Below, piece after piece: positions 33,225-40,604 of a stretch of DNA of 64,000 nt. The notes under the pieces are model-generated. The model was not told where the DNA came from. It ran no database searches and was given only the letters and a program-made list of their open reading frames with translations. The stretch's first letter is position 1, and every line of letters begins with the position of its first letter. This DNA is from Streptomyces iconiensis (GTDB lineage Bacteria; Actinomycetota; Actinomycetes; Streptomycetales; Streptomycetaceae), in NCBI RefSeq assembly GCF_028657195.3, contig NZ_JANCPR020000005.1:1-64000 (forward strand), written 5' to 3'. Both the position numbers and the translations under genes were made by a program.

Positions 33225-33436
33225 CCCCCGCCCCGGCTCCTGCACGCGGCTCGCTGCCCCAGATCAGCACCGGCGCGGTGGCCGTGGCCCTGGTGGGCGG
33301 CGTCGTCCTCACGGCCCTGCTGACCGCCGTCGCCGTCTCCGCCATATCGGTCGCCGTGGCCGCCGTCGTCCTGCGCTCACTCATGCGCCCGGGCTCCGGC
33401 TCCGGCGGCTTCACAAAACGGCACCACCGCCGCTGA
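33221..33436 (+). CDS. SpdD-like membrane protein (71 residues)
   Basis: The protein has a long Ala/Val-rich hydrophobic region (AVAVALVGGVVLTALLTAVA and onward) that may span the membrane once or twice, and a basic tail (KRHHRR). It is coupled to the preceding frame through GTGA. It ends the spd gene set, 90 nt before repSA. Confidence 0.72.
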   Translation: MTPAPAPARGSLPQISTGAVAVALVGGVVLTALLTAVAVSAISVAVAAVVLRSLMRPGSGSGGFTKRHHRR

Positions 33437-33526
33437 ACGGCCCCCGGGGCGGTCTCGATACCGCCAAGCATCCACCGCCCCGGCGGCCCACCCCTTCCCG
33501 ACGCAAGCCAGAGAAGGAGAAGCACC

Positions 33527-34897
33527 ATCATCCCGCGCACCAACCCCGCCCCGCCCGCAGAGCTGGGAAACCTCGCCGCATCCGGCACCCTGCCCGGTAT
33601 CCTCCGCCAACTCTCCGGCCTGGGCGGCTGCACCAACCCCGTACGCCTGGCCGGGCACCGCACCGAACACCGCCTCGACACCGCCACGGGCGAGATCGGC
33701 CCCACCCTCCGCCGCCTCGACTCCAACGACCTTCCCGCCGGTGACCTCCTGGTCCGCTGCGGCAACCGCCGCACCACCCGCTGCCCCGCCTGCGCCGAGA
33801 CCTACCGCCGCGACACCTTCCACCTGATCACGGCCGGTCTGCGTGGCGGCAAGGGCACCCCGGAAACGGTCACCACTCACCCCCGCGTCTTCGCCACGTT
33901 CACCGCCCCGAGCTTCGGCCCAGTCCACAACCGCCCCGGTACCCGCCCCTGCCGCTGCGGCCGGCACCACATACCGGATGACTCCGCCCTCGGTACCCCG
34001 CTGAACCCGGACCGATACGACTACGAAGCCGCGGTGCTCTGGAACGCACACGCAGGCATGCTCTGGCGCCGCTTCACCATCCACCTCGGCCGCGAGATCG
34101 CCAAGCGCGCGGGCCTGACCCAACGCGAACTGCCCGAACGCGCCCGCGTCTCCTTCGCCAAGGTCGCCGAATACCAAAAGCGCGGCGCAGTCCACTTCCA
34201 CGCCGTCATCCGCCTCGACGGCCCCGCAGGCGGCGAAACCGCACCCCCACACTGGGCATCCGCCGAGCTGCTGACCGACGCCATCCGCGCAGCAGCAACG
34301 CGGGCAGTCGTAACGGGCCCGATCCTCGACGGCCACACCCACACCTTCGCCTTCGGCCCCCAACTCGACACCCGCACCATCCACGCCCCCGACTTCAACG
34401 ACGGCCAGACGCTCACCGACCGCGCGGTAGCCGCCTACATCGCCAAGTACGCCACCAAGGGCGCCGAAACCGCGACAGGCACCCTGGACCGCCGCCTACG
34501 CTTCGTCGCCGAGCTGGCAACGATGAACCTCCCCGCCCACGCCGAACGCCTCATCCGCACCGCCTGGGCCCTCGGCGCCCGCAAGGACCTCGAACACCTC
34601 CGCCTGCGCGCCTGGGCTCACATGCTCGGCTTCCGGGGCCACTTCTCCACCAAAACCCGCCGCTACTCCACCACCCTCGGCACCCTCCGCACCGCCCGCG
34701 CCGAATGGCGCCGCCTCCAAACCGCCATCCAACGCGGCGAAGAACCACGCCCCGACGACAGCAACGACGAGACAACGCTCGTCCTCGCCCACTGGACCTA
34801 CTCCGGAACCGGCCTCACCCCCACCGAACAGTGGCTATCCGCCTCCCTCGCAGACACCAGCGGCGCCCCCGCCACGGAAGGAGGCAACGCCCGATGA
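33527..34897 (+). CDS. repSA: RepSA-type replication initiator, apparent ATC start
   Basis: The ~456-residue protein resembles RepSA of pSAM2-like AICEs, which starts rolling-circle replication after excision. Conserved parts are LLVRCGNRRTTRCPACAETY near residue 70, LITAGLRGGKG, VFATFTAPSFGPVHNRP, CRCGRHH, and further on AVHFHAVIRLDGP (His-hydrophobic-His Rep motif) and YIAKYATKGAE with a possible catalytic Tyr. Homology clearly begins near 33535, but the frame has no ATG, GTG or TTG until GTG 34034, inside conserved sequence. AAGGAG at 33514-33519 is spaced 7 nt from ATC 33527, the likely initiation codon. The stop overlaps the xis ATG (ATGA). Confidence 0.83.
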   Translation: MIPRTNPAPPAELGNLAASGTLPGILRQLSGLGGCTNPVRLAGHRTEHRLDTATGEIGPTLRRLDSNDLPAGDLLVRCGNRRTTRCPACAETYRRDTFHLITAGLRGGKGTPETVTTHPRVFATFTAPSFGPVHNRPGTRPCRCGRHHIPDDSALGTPLNPDRYDYEAAVLWNAHAGMLWRRFTIHLGREIAKRAGLTQRELPERARVSFAKVAEYQKRGAVHFHAVIRLDGPAGGETAPPHWASAELLTDAIRAAATRAVVTGPILDGHTHTFAFGPQLDTRTIHAPDFNDGQTLTDRAVAAYIAKYATKGAETATGTLDRRLRFVAELATMNLPAHAERLIRTAWALGARKDLEHLRLRAWAHMLGFRGHFSTKTRRYSTTLGTLRTARAEWRRLQTAIQRGEEPRPDDSNDETTLVLAHWTYSGTGLTPTEQWLSASLADTSGAPATEGGNAR

Positions 34898-35115
34898 CCG
34901 ACCGCTATCTCAACGTCGATCAGGTCGCCGAACTCCTTGGCACCACGCCCCGCTTCCCGCGCCGCCTCATAGCCGAGCGTCGCATCACCTTCATCAAGGT
35001 CGGGCGGCACGTCCGCATCCCTGAAAGCGCGCTCGCCGCGTACATCGAGGCGCAAACGGTCCAGCCGCTCCGCCCGCTCCGTGCCCGTACCCGACGGTTT
35101 GGGAGTGCCGCGTAA
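34894..35115 (+). CDS. xis: Excisionase (MerR-like HTH)
   Basis: The 73-residue protein has the excisionase-type winged HTH: YLNVDQVAELLGTTPRFPRR, then RRITFIKVGRHVRIPESALA, and a basic tail. With integrase it should direct excision. Its ATG overlaps the repSA stop, and its TAA overlaps the integrase ATG (TAATG), so repSA-xis-int are translationally coupled, as in pSAM2. GGAAGGAGG lies 8-10 nt upstream. Confidence 0.87.
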   Translation: MTDRYLNVDQVAELLGTTPRFPRRLIAERRITFIKVGRHVRIPESALAAYIEAQTVQPLRPLRARTRRFGSAA

Positions 35116-36296
35116 TGGCGAAGAAGAAGCGAGGCTTCGGCCGTATCCGCAAGTTGCGCTCCGGCCGCTATCAGGCGCGCTATCTCGGGGCGGACGGGGT
35201 GGACCGCCCTGCCCCGTTCACGTTCGATACCTCGCGTGACGCTGATGACTGGCTGGCAGAGCGACAGACCGAGCTGCGCCGGGGCGACTGGCACGACCCG
35301 GACGCCGGGGCCGTGGGCTTCGAGAAGTACGCGCTGCAATGGGTCGATGAGCGCGGCTTGTCCGCCACGACCGAGGAGCTTTACCGCCGGCTGTTGCGCC
35401 TGCACCTCCTCCCGACCTTCGGCGGCCTCGACCTGGACGAGATCACCCCGCCCCGCGTCCGCACGTGGCGGACGGAGCGGCTGAAGATGACCGGGGCCAC
35501 CACCGTCGCGAAGTCCTACAGGCTGTTGAAGGCGGTCATGGAGACGGCCACGGATGACGAGCTGATCCGTCGGAACCCGTGCCGCATCCGGGGTGCGGGC
35601 AAGGAATCGGCGGAGGAACGTCCGGTCGCCACCGTCGGGCAGGTTGATGCGCTCGCCGAGGCCATCGGGCCGCGCTGGCGGCTTATGGTCTACCTCGCCG
35701 CGTACGGACCCGCGCGCCCGGAGGAGCAAGCTGAGCTCCGGCGCAGTGATGTGGACCTCGACGCGGTTGGCGTGTGGGTCCGCCGGGCCGCCCCGGAACT
35801 GACCACTGGGCGGCGTGTGCTGGGGGACACCAAGTCCGCAGCGGGGAAGAGGTTTCTCGCGCTGCCGCGCTTCTTGCGCAAGGAACTGGTCTGGCACCTT
35901 GGCTGGTTCGCAGAGGAGGCTCCGGACGGCTTGTTGTTCGTCGGCGAGAAGGGCGCGCCATTCCGGCGGAGCAGCTTCGGGCGGAAGTGGCGCCGGGCCT
36001 GTGCGCACGTCGGCATGCCGGACGGCTTCCGCTTCTACGATCTTCGCCACACCGGGCACACGCTGTCCACGCAGAGCGGGGCGACGCTGAAGGACACCAT
36101 GGTTCGGGCCGGCCAGTCCTCCGAGAAGGCCGCGCTGATCTACCAGCACTCGACGCGGGAGCGTCAGCGTGAAGTAGCCGACGGTATCGACGCGCGGGTC
36201 CGGGCCGACCGCGAAGCTGCTGCTCGTGAGAAGCGCGACCAAGACGACGACGGGCACGACGGCAGATCGGGCACGCAACGGGCACGCGGCGAATAG
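35115..36296 (+). CDS. int: Tyrosine site-specific integrase
   Basis: The 393-residue recombinase integrates the element into tRNA-Gly. Residues 60-160 form the SAM-like core-binding domain. The catalytic set is Arg201 (YGPARPEE), Lys240 region (GDTKSAAG), Tyr308-Asp-Leu-Arg311-His (the YDLRH variant of HxxRH), Gln334 in AGQSS where many have His, and nucleophile Tyr343 in LIYQHST. The His-to-Gln change occurs in some actinobacterial integrases. The gene ends 50 bp before attR, next to the tRNA. ATG 35115 overlaps the xis stop. Confidence 0.92.
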   Translation: MAKKKRGFGRIRKLRSGRYQARYLGADGVDRPAPFTFDTSRDADDWLAERQTELRRGDWHDPDAGAVGFEKYALQWVDERGLSATTEELYRRLLRLHLLPTFGGLDLDEITPPRVRTWRTERLKMTGATTVAKSYRLLKAVMETATDDELIRRNPCRIRGAGKESAEERPVATVGQVDALAEAIGPRWRLMVYLAAYGPARPEEQAELRRSDVDLDAVGVWVRRAAPELTTGRRVLGDTKSAAGKRFLALPRFLRKELVWHLGWFAEEAPDGLLFVGEKGAPFRRSSFGRKWRRACAHVGMPDGFRFYDLRHTGHTLSTQSGATLKDTMVRAGQSSEKAALIYQHSTRERQREVADGIDARVRADREAAAREKRDQDDDGHDGRSGTQRARGE

Positions 36297-36315
36297 GACT
36301 TCCGTACAGCAAAAG

Positions 36316-36341
36316 ACCCCCGGGCCGTTGACCTGGGGGTT
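36316..36341 (-). terminator. Terminator between int and tRNA-Gly
   Basis: ACCCCCGGGCC pairs imperfectly with the following ACCTGGGGGT around a GTTG loop. It lies between the convergent integrase and tRNA genes and is brought by the element, replacing the chromosomal hairpin now at 25729-25755, which it resembles. Confidence 0.65.
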
Positions 36342-36345
36342 CTTC

Positions 36346-36390
36346 TCTGAGCGGGCGACGGGAATCGAACCCGCGCTCTGAGCTTGGGAA
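36346..36390. repeat. attR: 45-bp core within tRNA-Gly
   Basis: This segment is identical to 25760-25804. It covers the tRNA 3' end through the anticodon loop; beyond 36390 the remaining tRNA 5' half is chromosomal. Confidence 0.93.
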
Positions 36391-36420
36391 GCTCATGTTC
36401 TACCATTAAACTACGCCCGC
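36350..36420 (-). tRNA. tRNA-Gly (anticodon CCC)
   Basis: The minus strand folds into a 71-nt cloverleaf: acceptor GCGGGCG with CGCCCGC, D arm GTTT-AATGGTA-GAAC, anticodon stem TGAGC/GCTCA around loop TTCCCAA (anticodon CCC), and T arm GCGGG-TTCGATT-CCCGT. CCA is not encoded. Its 3' half is the attachment core, and the integrated element supplies that half, so the gene stays functional after integration. Confidence 0.95.
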
Positions 36421-36634
36421 GCGGAGCCAGGAGTGTGGCTCGTCGCGGGAAACTGTACCTCATTGGGGACCCCGGTCGCATGCGGCTTGGGATCTTTTCG
36501 CTGTCCAGGGGGGTGGGGGGCGGGAGTTGGGGCGTACGGTGAAGGGGCGGAGTGCCGGGCGGTGGGGCGTCGGGTACATCCCCTAACGTGGCTTTTGTCG
36601 TGCAGGCAGCCATGTGACAGGGGAGAGGGAAACG

Positions 36635-36799
36635 ATGGAGTCCACCGTCGTCCGGTGTGCGGAGGGGCATGTGTTCAGCACCTCGACGTTCCCGATGCAG
36701 AACCTTGGAAGCTCCAGGATCGGTCCGGGGCGGCTGCTCCGGTGTCCTCAGTGCGGGAGGCTGCGGCAGGCGGTTCCCGTGGCGGGGCAGCAGCGCTGA
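36635..36799 (+). CDS. Small zinc-ribbon protein (54 residues)
   Basis: The protein (MESTVVRCAEGHVFSTSTFP) has Cys8 and His12, followed by CPQC near residue 43, giving a likely zinc ribbon. GGGAGAGGGA precedes the ATG. Similar short proteins lie near dcd in Streptomyces as far as I recall; the function is unknown. Confidence 0.65.
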   Translation: MESTVVRCAEGHVFSTSTFPMQNLGSSRIGPGRLLRCPQCGRLRQAVPVAGQQR

Positions 36800-36898
36800 G
36801 CGGAACGTAAGAGGGGAAAGCGGAGCGTAAGCAGGGACAGACGTGTGCGGGGCCGGTCCGATTGGGCCGGCCCCGTGTCGTGCGCGTAGTCTCGGCCC

Positions 36899-37474
36899 GT
36901 GCTTCTCTCAGACAAGGACATCCGAGCCGAGATCGACGTGGGCCGGGTGCGGATCGACCCCTACGATCCGGCGATGGTGCAGCCGTCCAGCATCGACGTC
37001 CGCCTGGACCGTCATTTCCGGGTGTTCGAGAACCACCGTTACCCGCACATCGACCCCGCCGTCGAACAGCCCGATCTGACGCGGCTGATCGAGACCGAGG
37101 GTGACGAGCCGTTCATCCTGCACCCCGGGGAGTTCGTGCTGGCCTCGACGTACGAGGTGATCTCGCTGCCCGAGGACGTCGCCTCGCGGCTGGAGGGGAA
37201 GAGTTCGCTGGGGCGGCTGGGGCTGCTGACGCACTCGACGGCCGGATTCATCGATCCGGGGTTCTCCGGGCATGTGACGCTGGAGCTGTCGAACGTGGCG
37301 ACGCTCCCCATGAAGCTCTGGCCCGGGATGAAGATCGGGCAGCTGTGCATGTTCCGGCTCACCTCGCCGTCCGAGTTCCCCTACGGATCGGAGCGTTACG
37401 GCTCCCGGTACCAGGGGCAGCGCGGTCCGACGCCGTCGCGCTCGTATCTGAACTTCTATCGCACCCAAGTTTGA
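36899..37474 (+). CDS. dcd: dCTP deaminase
   Basis: The 191-residue enzyme converts dCTP to dUTP for dTMP synthesis. The family core is clear: [20 protein letters not shown] at the start, [30 protein letters not shown] with the nucleotide-binding Ser/Arg residues, [18 protein letters not shown] with the catalytic Glu, and the C-terminal lid [20 protein letters not shown]. The length is normal for the trimeric enzyme. It starts at GTG 36899; a phosphoribosyltransferase gene follows 26 nt after its stop, suggesting an operon for nucleotide metabolism. Confidence 0.95.
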   Translation: MLLSDKDIRAEIDVGRVRIDPYDPAMVQPSSIDVRLDRHFRVFENHRYPHIDPAVEQPDLTRLIETEGDEPFILHPGEFVLASTYEVISLPEDVASRLEGKSSLGRLGLLTHSTAGFIDPGFSGHVTLELSNVATLPMKLWPGMKIGQLCMFRLTSPSEFPYGSERYGSRYQGQRGPTPSRSYLNFYRTQV

Positions 37475-37500
37475 GACCGAAGACCGAAGGCAGCACAACT

Positions 37501-37998
37501 GTGAGTGAAGAGCGCGAGAACCTGACTTACTCCCTCTTCGGCGAGGCCATCCGCGAGCTGGCGCAGAAAGTCGCCGACGACGGGTACGAGCCGGACATCA
37601 TCCTCTCGATCGCGCGCGGTGGCCTGTTCGTGGCAGGTGGGCTCGGTTACGCGCTCGACGTCAAGAATCTGCACGTCATGAATGTCGAGTTCTATACCGG
37701 TGTGGGCGAGACGCTCGATCTTCCGGTCATGCTGCCGCCCGTGCCGAATGTCGTGGACCTGAGCCGTAAGAAGGTGCTCATCGCGGACGACGTGGCGGAC
37801 ACCGGCAAGACGCTCAAGCTCGTACAGGACTTCTGCGCCGAGCATGTGGCCGAGGCCCGCAGTGCGGTGATCTACGAGAAGTCGCAGTCGCTGGTGAAGT
37901 GCGACTACGTGTGGAAGCGGACCGACCAGTGGATCAACTTCCCGTGGTCGGTCGAACCTCCGGTCGTACGGCGTGAGGGCCAGGTTCTCGACGCCTGA
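37501..37998 (+). CDS. Phosphoribosyltransferase (type I PRTase)
   Basis: The 165-residue protein contains the PRPP-binding motif VLIADDVADTGKTL (about residues 98-111) and the preceding strand DIILSIARGGLFVAGGLGYA. It resembles Gpt/xanthine-hypoxanthine-type or YtfP-like PRTases in actinobacteria; the base it uses cannot be assigned. GTG 37501 lies 26 nt after the dcd stop, so cotranscription is likely. Confidence 0.85.
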   Translation: MSEERENLTYSLFGEAIRELAQKVADDGYEPDIILSIARGGLFVAGGLGYALDVKNLHVMNVEFYTGVGETLDLPVMLPPVPNVVDLSRKKVLIADDVADTGKTLKLVQDFCAEHVAEARSAVIYEKSQSLVKCDYVWKRTDQWINFPWSVEPPVVRREGQVLDA

Positions 37999-38143
37999 GG
38001 GCACGGGCGCGGAGCGGCGTAAGCGGAGTTCGAGCAGGTGGAGTCGGTGCAGGTGGAGTCGGCGGGTGGCTGACTGTTCAGGGCCTGTGCGGGCGTCCGG
38101 TTTCTGTGTGGGACGTCCGGTCTCTGTGTGGCGGCCGTGGTTG

Positions 38144-38593
38144 TCAGCCATGGTGGGGGATGCCGCTTGTGGCGAGGATCTGGGTTCCGGTTGCCTCGTT
38201 GTCGGTGCGTACGGCCATGCCCAGGGCTGCCTGTGCCTCCTCGTAGGTGGCCTCGGGCGGGACGGCCAGCAGGCAGAAGTGGTCGTAGTCGCCGCGGGTG
38301 ACGATGACGGTGTCGTCGCCGAGCGGCGACCAGTCGATGTGGACGAGGTGGCCGTCGACGAAGAGGGGTTTCTGTACGCCCTCCCAGGCTTCCGCGTCCA
38401 GCCCGACCCGGGTGATCCGGCCGAAGTGGGCGGTCAGTGTGGAGAGCAGCGCGGGCAGTTCGCCGCGTACGTCGCGGGTGCGCGGCCACCAGGCGCCGTC
38501 GAGGACGCCCTCGCGTGAGGCTGTCACCTCGGGCTTGATGGCTACGGTGCCCGGTTCCAGCGTGAGACTACGAGGGGGAATGTGGGGGTTCAT
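38144..38593 (-). CDS. DUF5994-like protein A
   Basis: The 149-residue protein carries the family phrases LDGAWWPRTRDVRGELPALL and VHIDWSPLGDDTVIVTRGDY, then LLAVPPEATYEEAQAALGMA. It is soluble and of unknown function. It is divergent from and paralogous to the gene at 38823 (both have LDGAWWP, RELPALL and VPPEA motifs), so the pair probably arose by an inverted duplication. Confidence 0.75.
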   Translation of the reverse strand: MNPHIPPRSLTLEPGTVAIKPEVTASREGVLDGAWWPRTRDVRGELPALLSTLTAHFGRITRVGLDAEAWEGVQKPLFVDGHLVHIDWSPLGDDTVIVTRGDYDHFCLLAVPPEATYEEAQAALGMAVRTDNEATGTQILATSGIPHHG

Positions 38594-38822
38594 GAGGGCT
38601 CACCACCCCTTCGGTGAGGATGGGTGTGCGGGCGGGTCGCGCACACTGTCATCCAAGGCTTTTGCCCCTTTTGTCCAGGGTACTCCGCAGGGGAACAGAC
38701 CGGGTTACGGCGGAGTACGCTGAAGTGGACGGGAGCTACTCGCGCGTCGCTCTCACGTAGGCGCCGTTCTCGTCGGTACGGACACGGGGCCGCCCCTCGG
38801 GTGGTCCAGGAGAGTACGCGTC

Positions 38823-39398
38823 ATGACGACGGTCACGACAGACCGCACGCTGAAGATCCACGAGCCGTTCCGGCCGCCGCCGGTCCGTCTCTCTCTGAGG
38901 CCCGAGGGCTCCGTCGCAGGACTGCTGGACGGTGCGTGGTGGCCGTACTCGCGTGACCTGTTGCGTGAACTGCCCGCGCTCACCGCCCTGTTGGAACCGC
39001 TGTGGGGACGCACCACGAGAATCACGGTTGATCCCGCACTCTGGCCGGTCGTTCCGCGCAAGGTGCCGGTCGCGGGGCACGCCGTCAGCGTCGCGTGGTT
39101 CAGGGCCGAGCAGGATCCGCACAAGCTGGTGCTGCTGTCGTTCCCTGTGGGGCGGCACAATCTGCTGGTCGTGCCGCCGGAGGCGAGCGCGGCGAAAGCC
39201 GCACGGCTGATGGCCGCCGCCAGCGATCCCGATCTGCTCTCCACTGCCGGCACGCTCGTCGCCATGGACGCCATGGCGGAGGCCAGGTCGGGCCCCCGGT
39301 CGGAGGCCAGATCGGACCCCAGGTCGGACGCCTCGTTCGATGCCAAGTCGGCGGCCGAGGGTGAGGTGTGCCGGACGCGGGAGCGGTCGGGGCGCTGA
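38823..39398 (+). CDS. DUF5994-like protein B
   Basis: The 191-residue protein shares with its divergent neighbour AGLLDGAWWPYSRDLLRELP, VSVAWFRAEQDPHKLVLLSF and LLVVPPEASAAKAARLMAAA. It ends with a Ser/Asp/Arg-rich repeat tail (SGPRSEARSDPRSDAS) encoded by imperfect 15-bp DNA repeats. GGAGAG precedes ATG 38823. The function is unknown. Confidence 0.75.
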   Translation: MTTVTTDRTLKIHEPFRPPPVRLSLRPEGSVAGLLDGAWWPYSRDLLRELPALTALLEPLWGRTTRITVDPALWPVVPRKVPVAGHAVSVAWFRAEQDPHKLVLLSFPVGRHNLLVVPPEASAAKAARLMAAASDPDLLSTAGTLVAMDAMAEARSGPRSEARSDPRSDASFDAKSAAEGEVCRTRERSGR

Positions 39399-39404
39399 GG
39401 GAGT

Positions 39405-39597
39405 TCCCCTCGCCGGTCGTCGGTCGTCGGTCGTCGGTGGTCTGTCGTCGGTGGCCTGTCGTCGGTCGTCGGTGACCTGTCGTCGGTCGTCGGTGGTCTG
39501 TCGTCGGTCGTCTCTTGGCTTCCGGCTTTCGGCCTCCTGGCCTTACGCCGCTTCTTTCGGCTTTCGGCTTCCTGGCGCTACGCCGCTCGTTCGGCGA
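39405..39597. repeat. Tandem GTCGTCG-type heptamers and TTTCGGCT repeats
   Basis: GTCGGTC and GTCGTCG-like words repeat about a dozen times from 39416 to 39512, mixed with GGTGGTCT and GGTGACCT. A second array of CTTTCGGCTTCCTGGC-like words, two long copies, follows to 39597. No gene fits; the array separates convergent genes. Confidence 0.8.
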
Positions 39598-40464
39598 TTA
39601 CGCCTTCGTGCGGTCGATCAGGGCCTGGGCCAGCGTGTGGGGGGCCTCATCAGGGACCCAGTGGCCTGTGTTCGGGATGCGTAGGCCGGTGACGTCGGTG
39701 GCGACCTCGCGCATCATCTGCTCGATGACGTCTCCCGCGGTGCTGGTGGCACCGCCTACGGCCAGGACTGGGATGTCGAGCTTGCCGTTCCGGGCGAGCG
39801 CCGCGCGGTTGTCCTCGATGTCCTGGTCGAAGGCGCGGTAGGTCTCGAAGCCGGCGCGCAGGGCGCCGGGGGCCGAGTAGGCGTCGACGTAGGCGTCGAA
39901 GTCCTCCGGTGCCACGGCTGAGGGATCGGCGGAACGGGCGTCGAAGAACGCCTGCAGATACGGGCGTTCGCGGCCGGCGACCAGCATTTCGGGGACGTCG
40001 CGGACGCCGTGGAAGGCGAAGTGCCACACGCGGGGGTCGGTACGGATGCGGTCGAAGACCTCGGTGCCCGGCAGGGGTGCGTCGACTGTGACCAGGTGCG
40101 AGACCTCGTCGCGGTACGCCTGCGCGTAGGCGTAGGCGACCATCAGGCCGATGTCGTGGCCCATGAGGACGACGGGGCCCTCGACGTTCAGGTGGGTGCG
40201 CAGCAGAACGTGGAGGTCACGGGCCATCGTCCGCTTGTCGTAGCCGTCGGCGGGACGCCAGGAGTTGCCCGCGCCCCGGTAGTCGGGCGCGATCACGCGG
40301 AAGCCCGCCGCGACCAGTGGGGGTATGACGTGCCGCCACTCGCGCCAGGTCTGCGGAAAACCGTGCAGCAGGAGCGCCGTGCGGGGCCCCTCCCCCGCGG
40401 TGACGTAGTGGAGTCGCAGGCCGGGCTCGATGGGGGCCATTCCGTGCGTGAGGTCGTCCGTCAT
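39598..40464 (-). CDS. Alpha/beta hydrolase, epoxide hydrolase-like
   Basis: The 288-residue enzyme has oxyanion HGFP (LLLHGFPQTWREW, about residues 33-45), nucleophile Asp in VVLMGHDIGLMVAYAYA (about residue 105), and a final His in NTGHWVPDEAP. Asp in the GHD context marks the epoxide hydrolase/haloalkane dehalogenase group. The cap region contains the Tyr and Phe residues usual there. AAGGAG lies about 10 nt before ATG 40464. A LysR gene diverges from it 140 bp away and is the likely regulator. Confidence 0.85.
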   Translation of the reverse strand: MTDDLTHGMAPIEPGLRLHYVTAGEGPRTALLLHGFPQTWREWRHVIPPLVAAGFRVIAPDYRGAGNSWRPADGYDKRTMARDLHVLLRTHLNVEGPVVLMGHDIGLMVAYAYAQAYRDEVSHLVTVDAPLPGTEVFDRIRTDPRVWHFAFHGVRDVPEMLVAGRERPYLQAFFDARSADPSAVAPEDFDAYVDAYSAPGALRAGFETYRAFDQDIEDNRAALARNGKLDIPVLAVGGATSTAGDVIEQMMREVATDVTGLRIPNTGHWVPDEAPHTLAQALIDRTKA

Positions 40465-40604
40465 GGTCGTTCGGCTCCTTCGGGGCGGTGTGCCGGCTGT
40501 CCGGGCAGCGCCCGCGGCCGGGTGGGCGGTGTGGAGCCCACGGTGCCGGAGGGGGTACGTGAGGACAAGCGAAAGGTTGTGCATAAACCTTTAAGGTGAG
40601 CTAC

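Larger units (their letters stand above)
25805..36390. mobile_element. Integrated actinomycete conjugative element (AICE), about 10.6 kb
   Basis: The element is bounded by 45-bp att repeats and ends with a tyrosine integrase gene next to an intact tRNA-Gly. Gene order resembles pSAM2-like AICEs: int, xis, repSA, small spread proteins, DUF2637 protein, FtsK-like tra, a SCO3933-like regulator, a korSA-like GntR gene and a pif-like NUDIX gene. Left of these are an ATPase pair and a two-gene HEPN cargo. All functions for excision, rolling-circle replication and double-stranded conjugal transfer appear present, so it may still move, subject to the unusual repSA start. Confidence 0.93.

Noticed and set aside
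34034..34897. Short 287-residue replication protein starting at GTG 34034
   Set aside because: Conserved RepSA sequence continues without a break upstream to about 33530, and a perfect SD sits before ATC 33527.
20460..36390. McrBC as part of the AICE
   Set aside because: attL at 25760-25804 lies between them, and mcrBC is outside the att boundaries.
36433..36810. 125-residue plus-strand frame covering the zinc-ribbon gene
   Set aside because: It is a different frame from the Cys-containing one with its own SD at 36635, and begins inside the tRNA promoter region.
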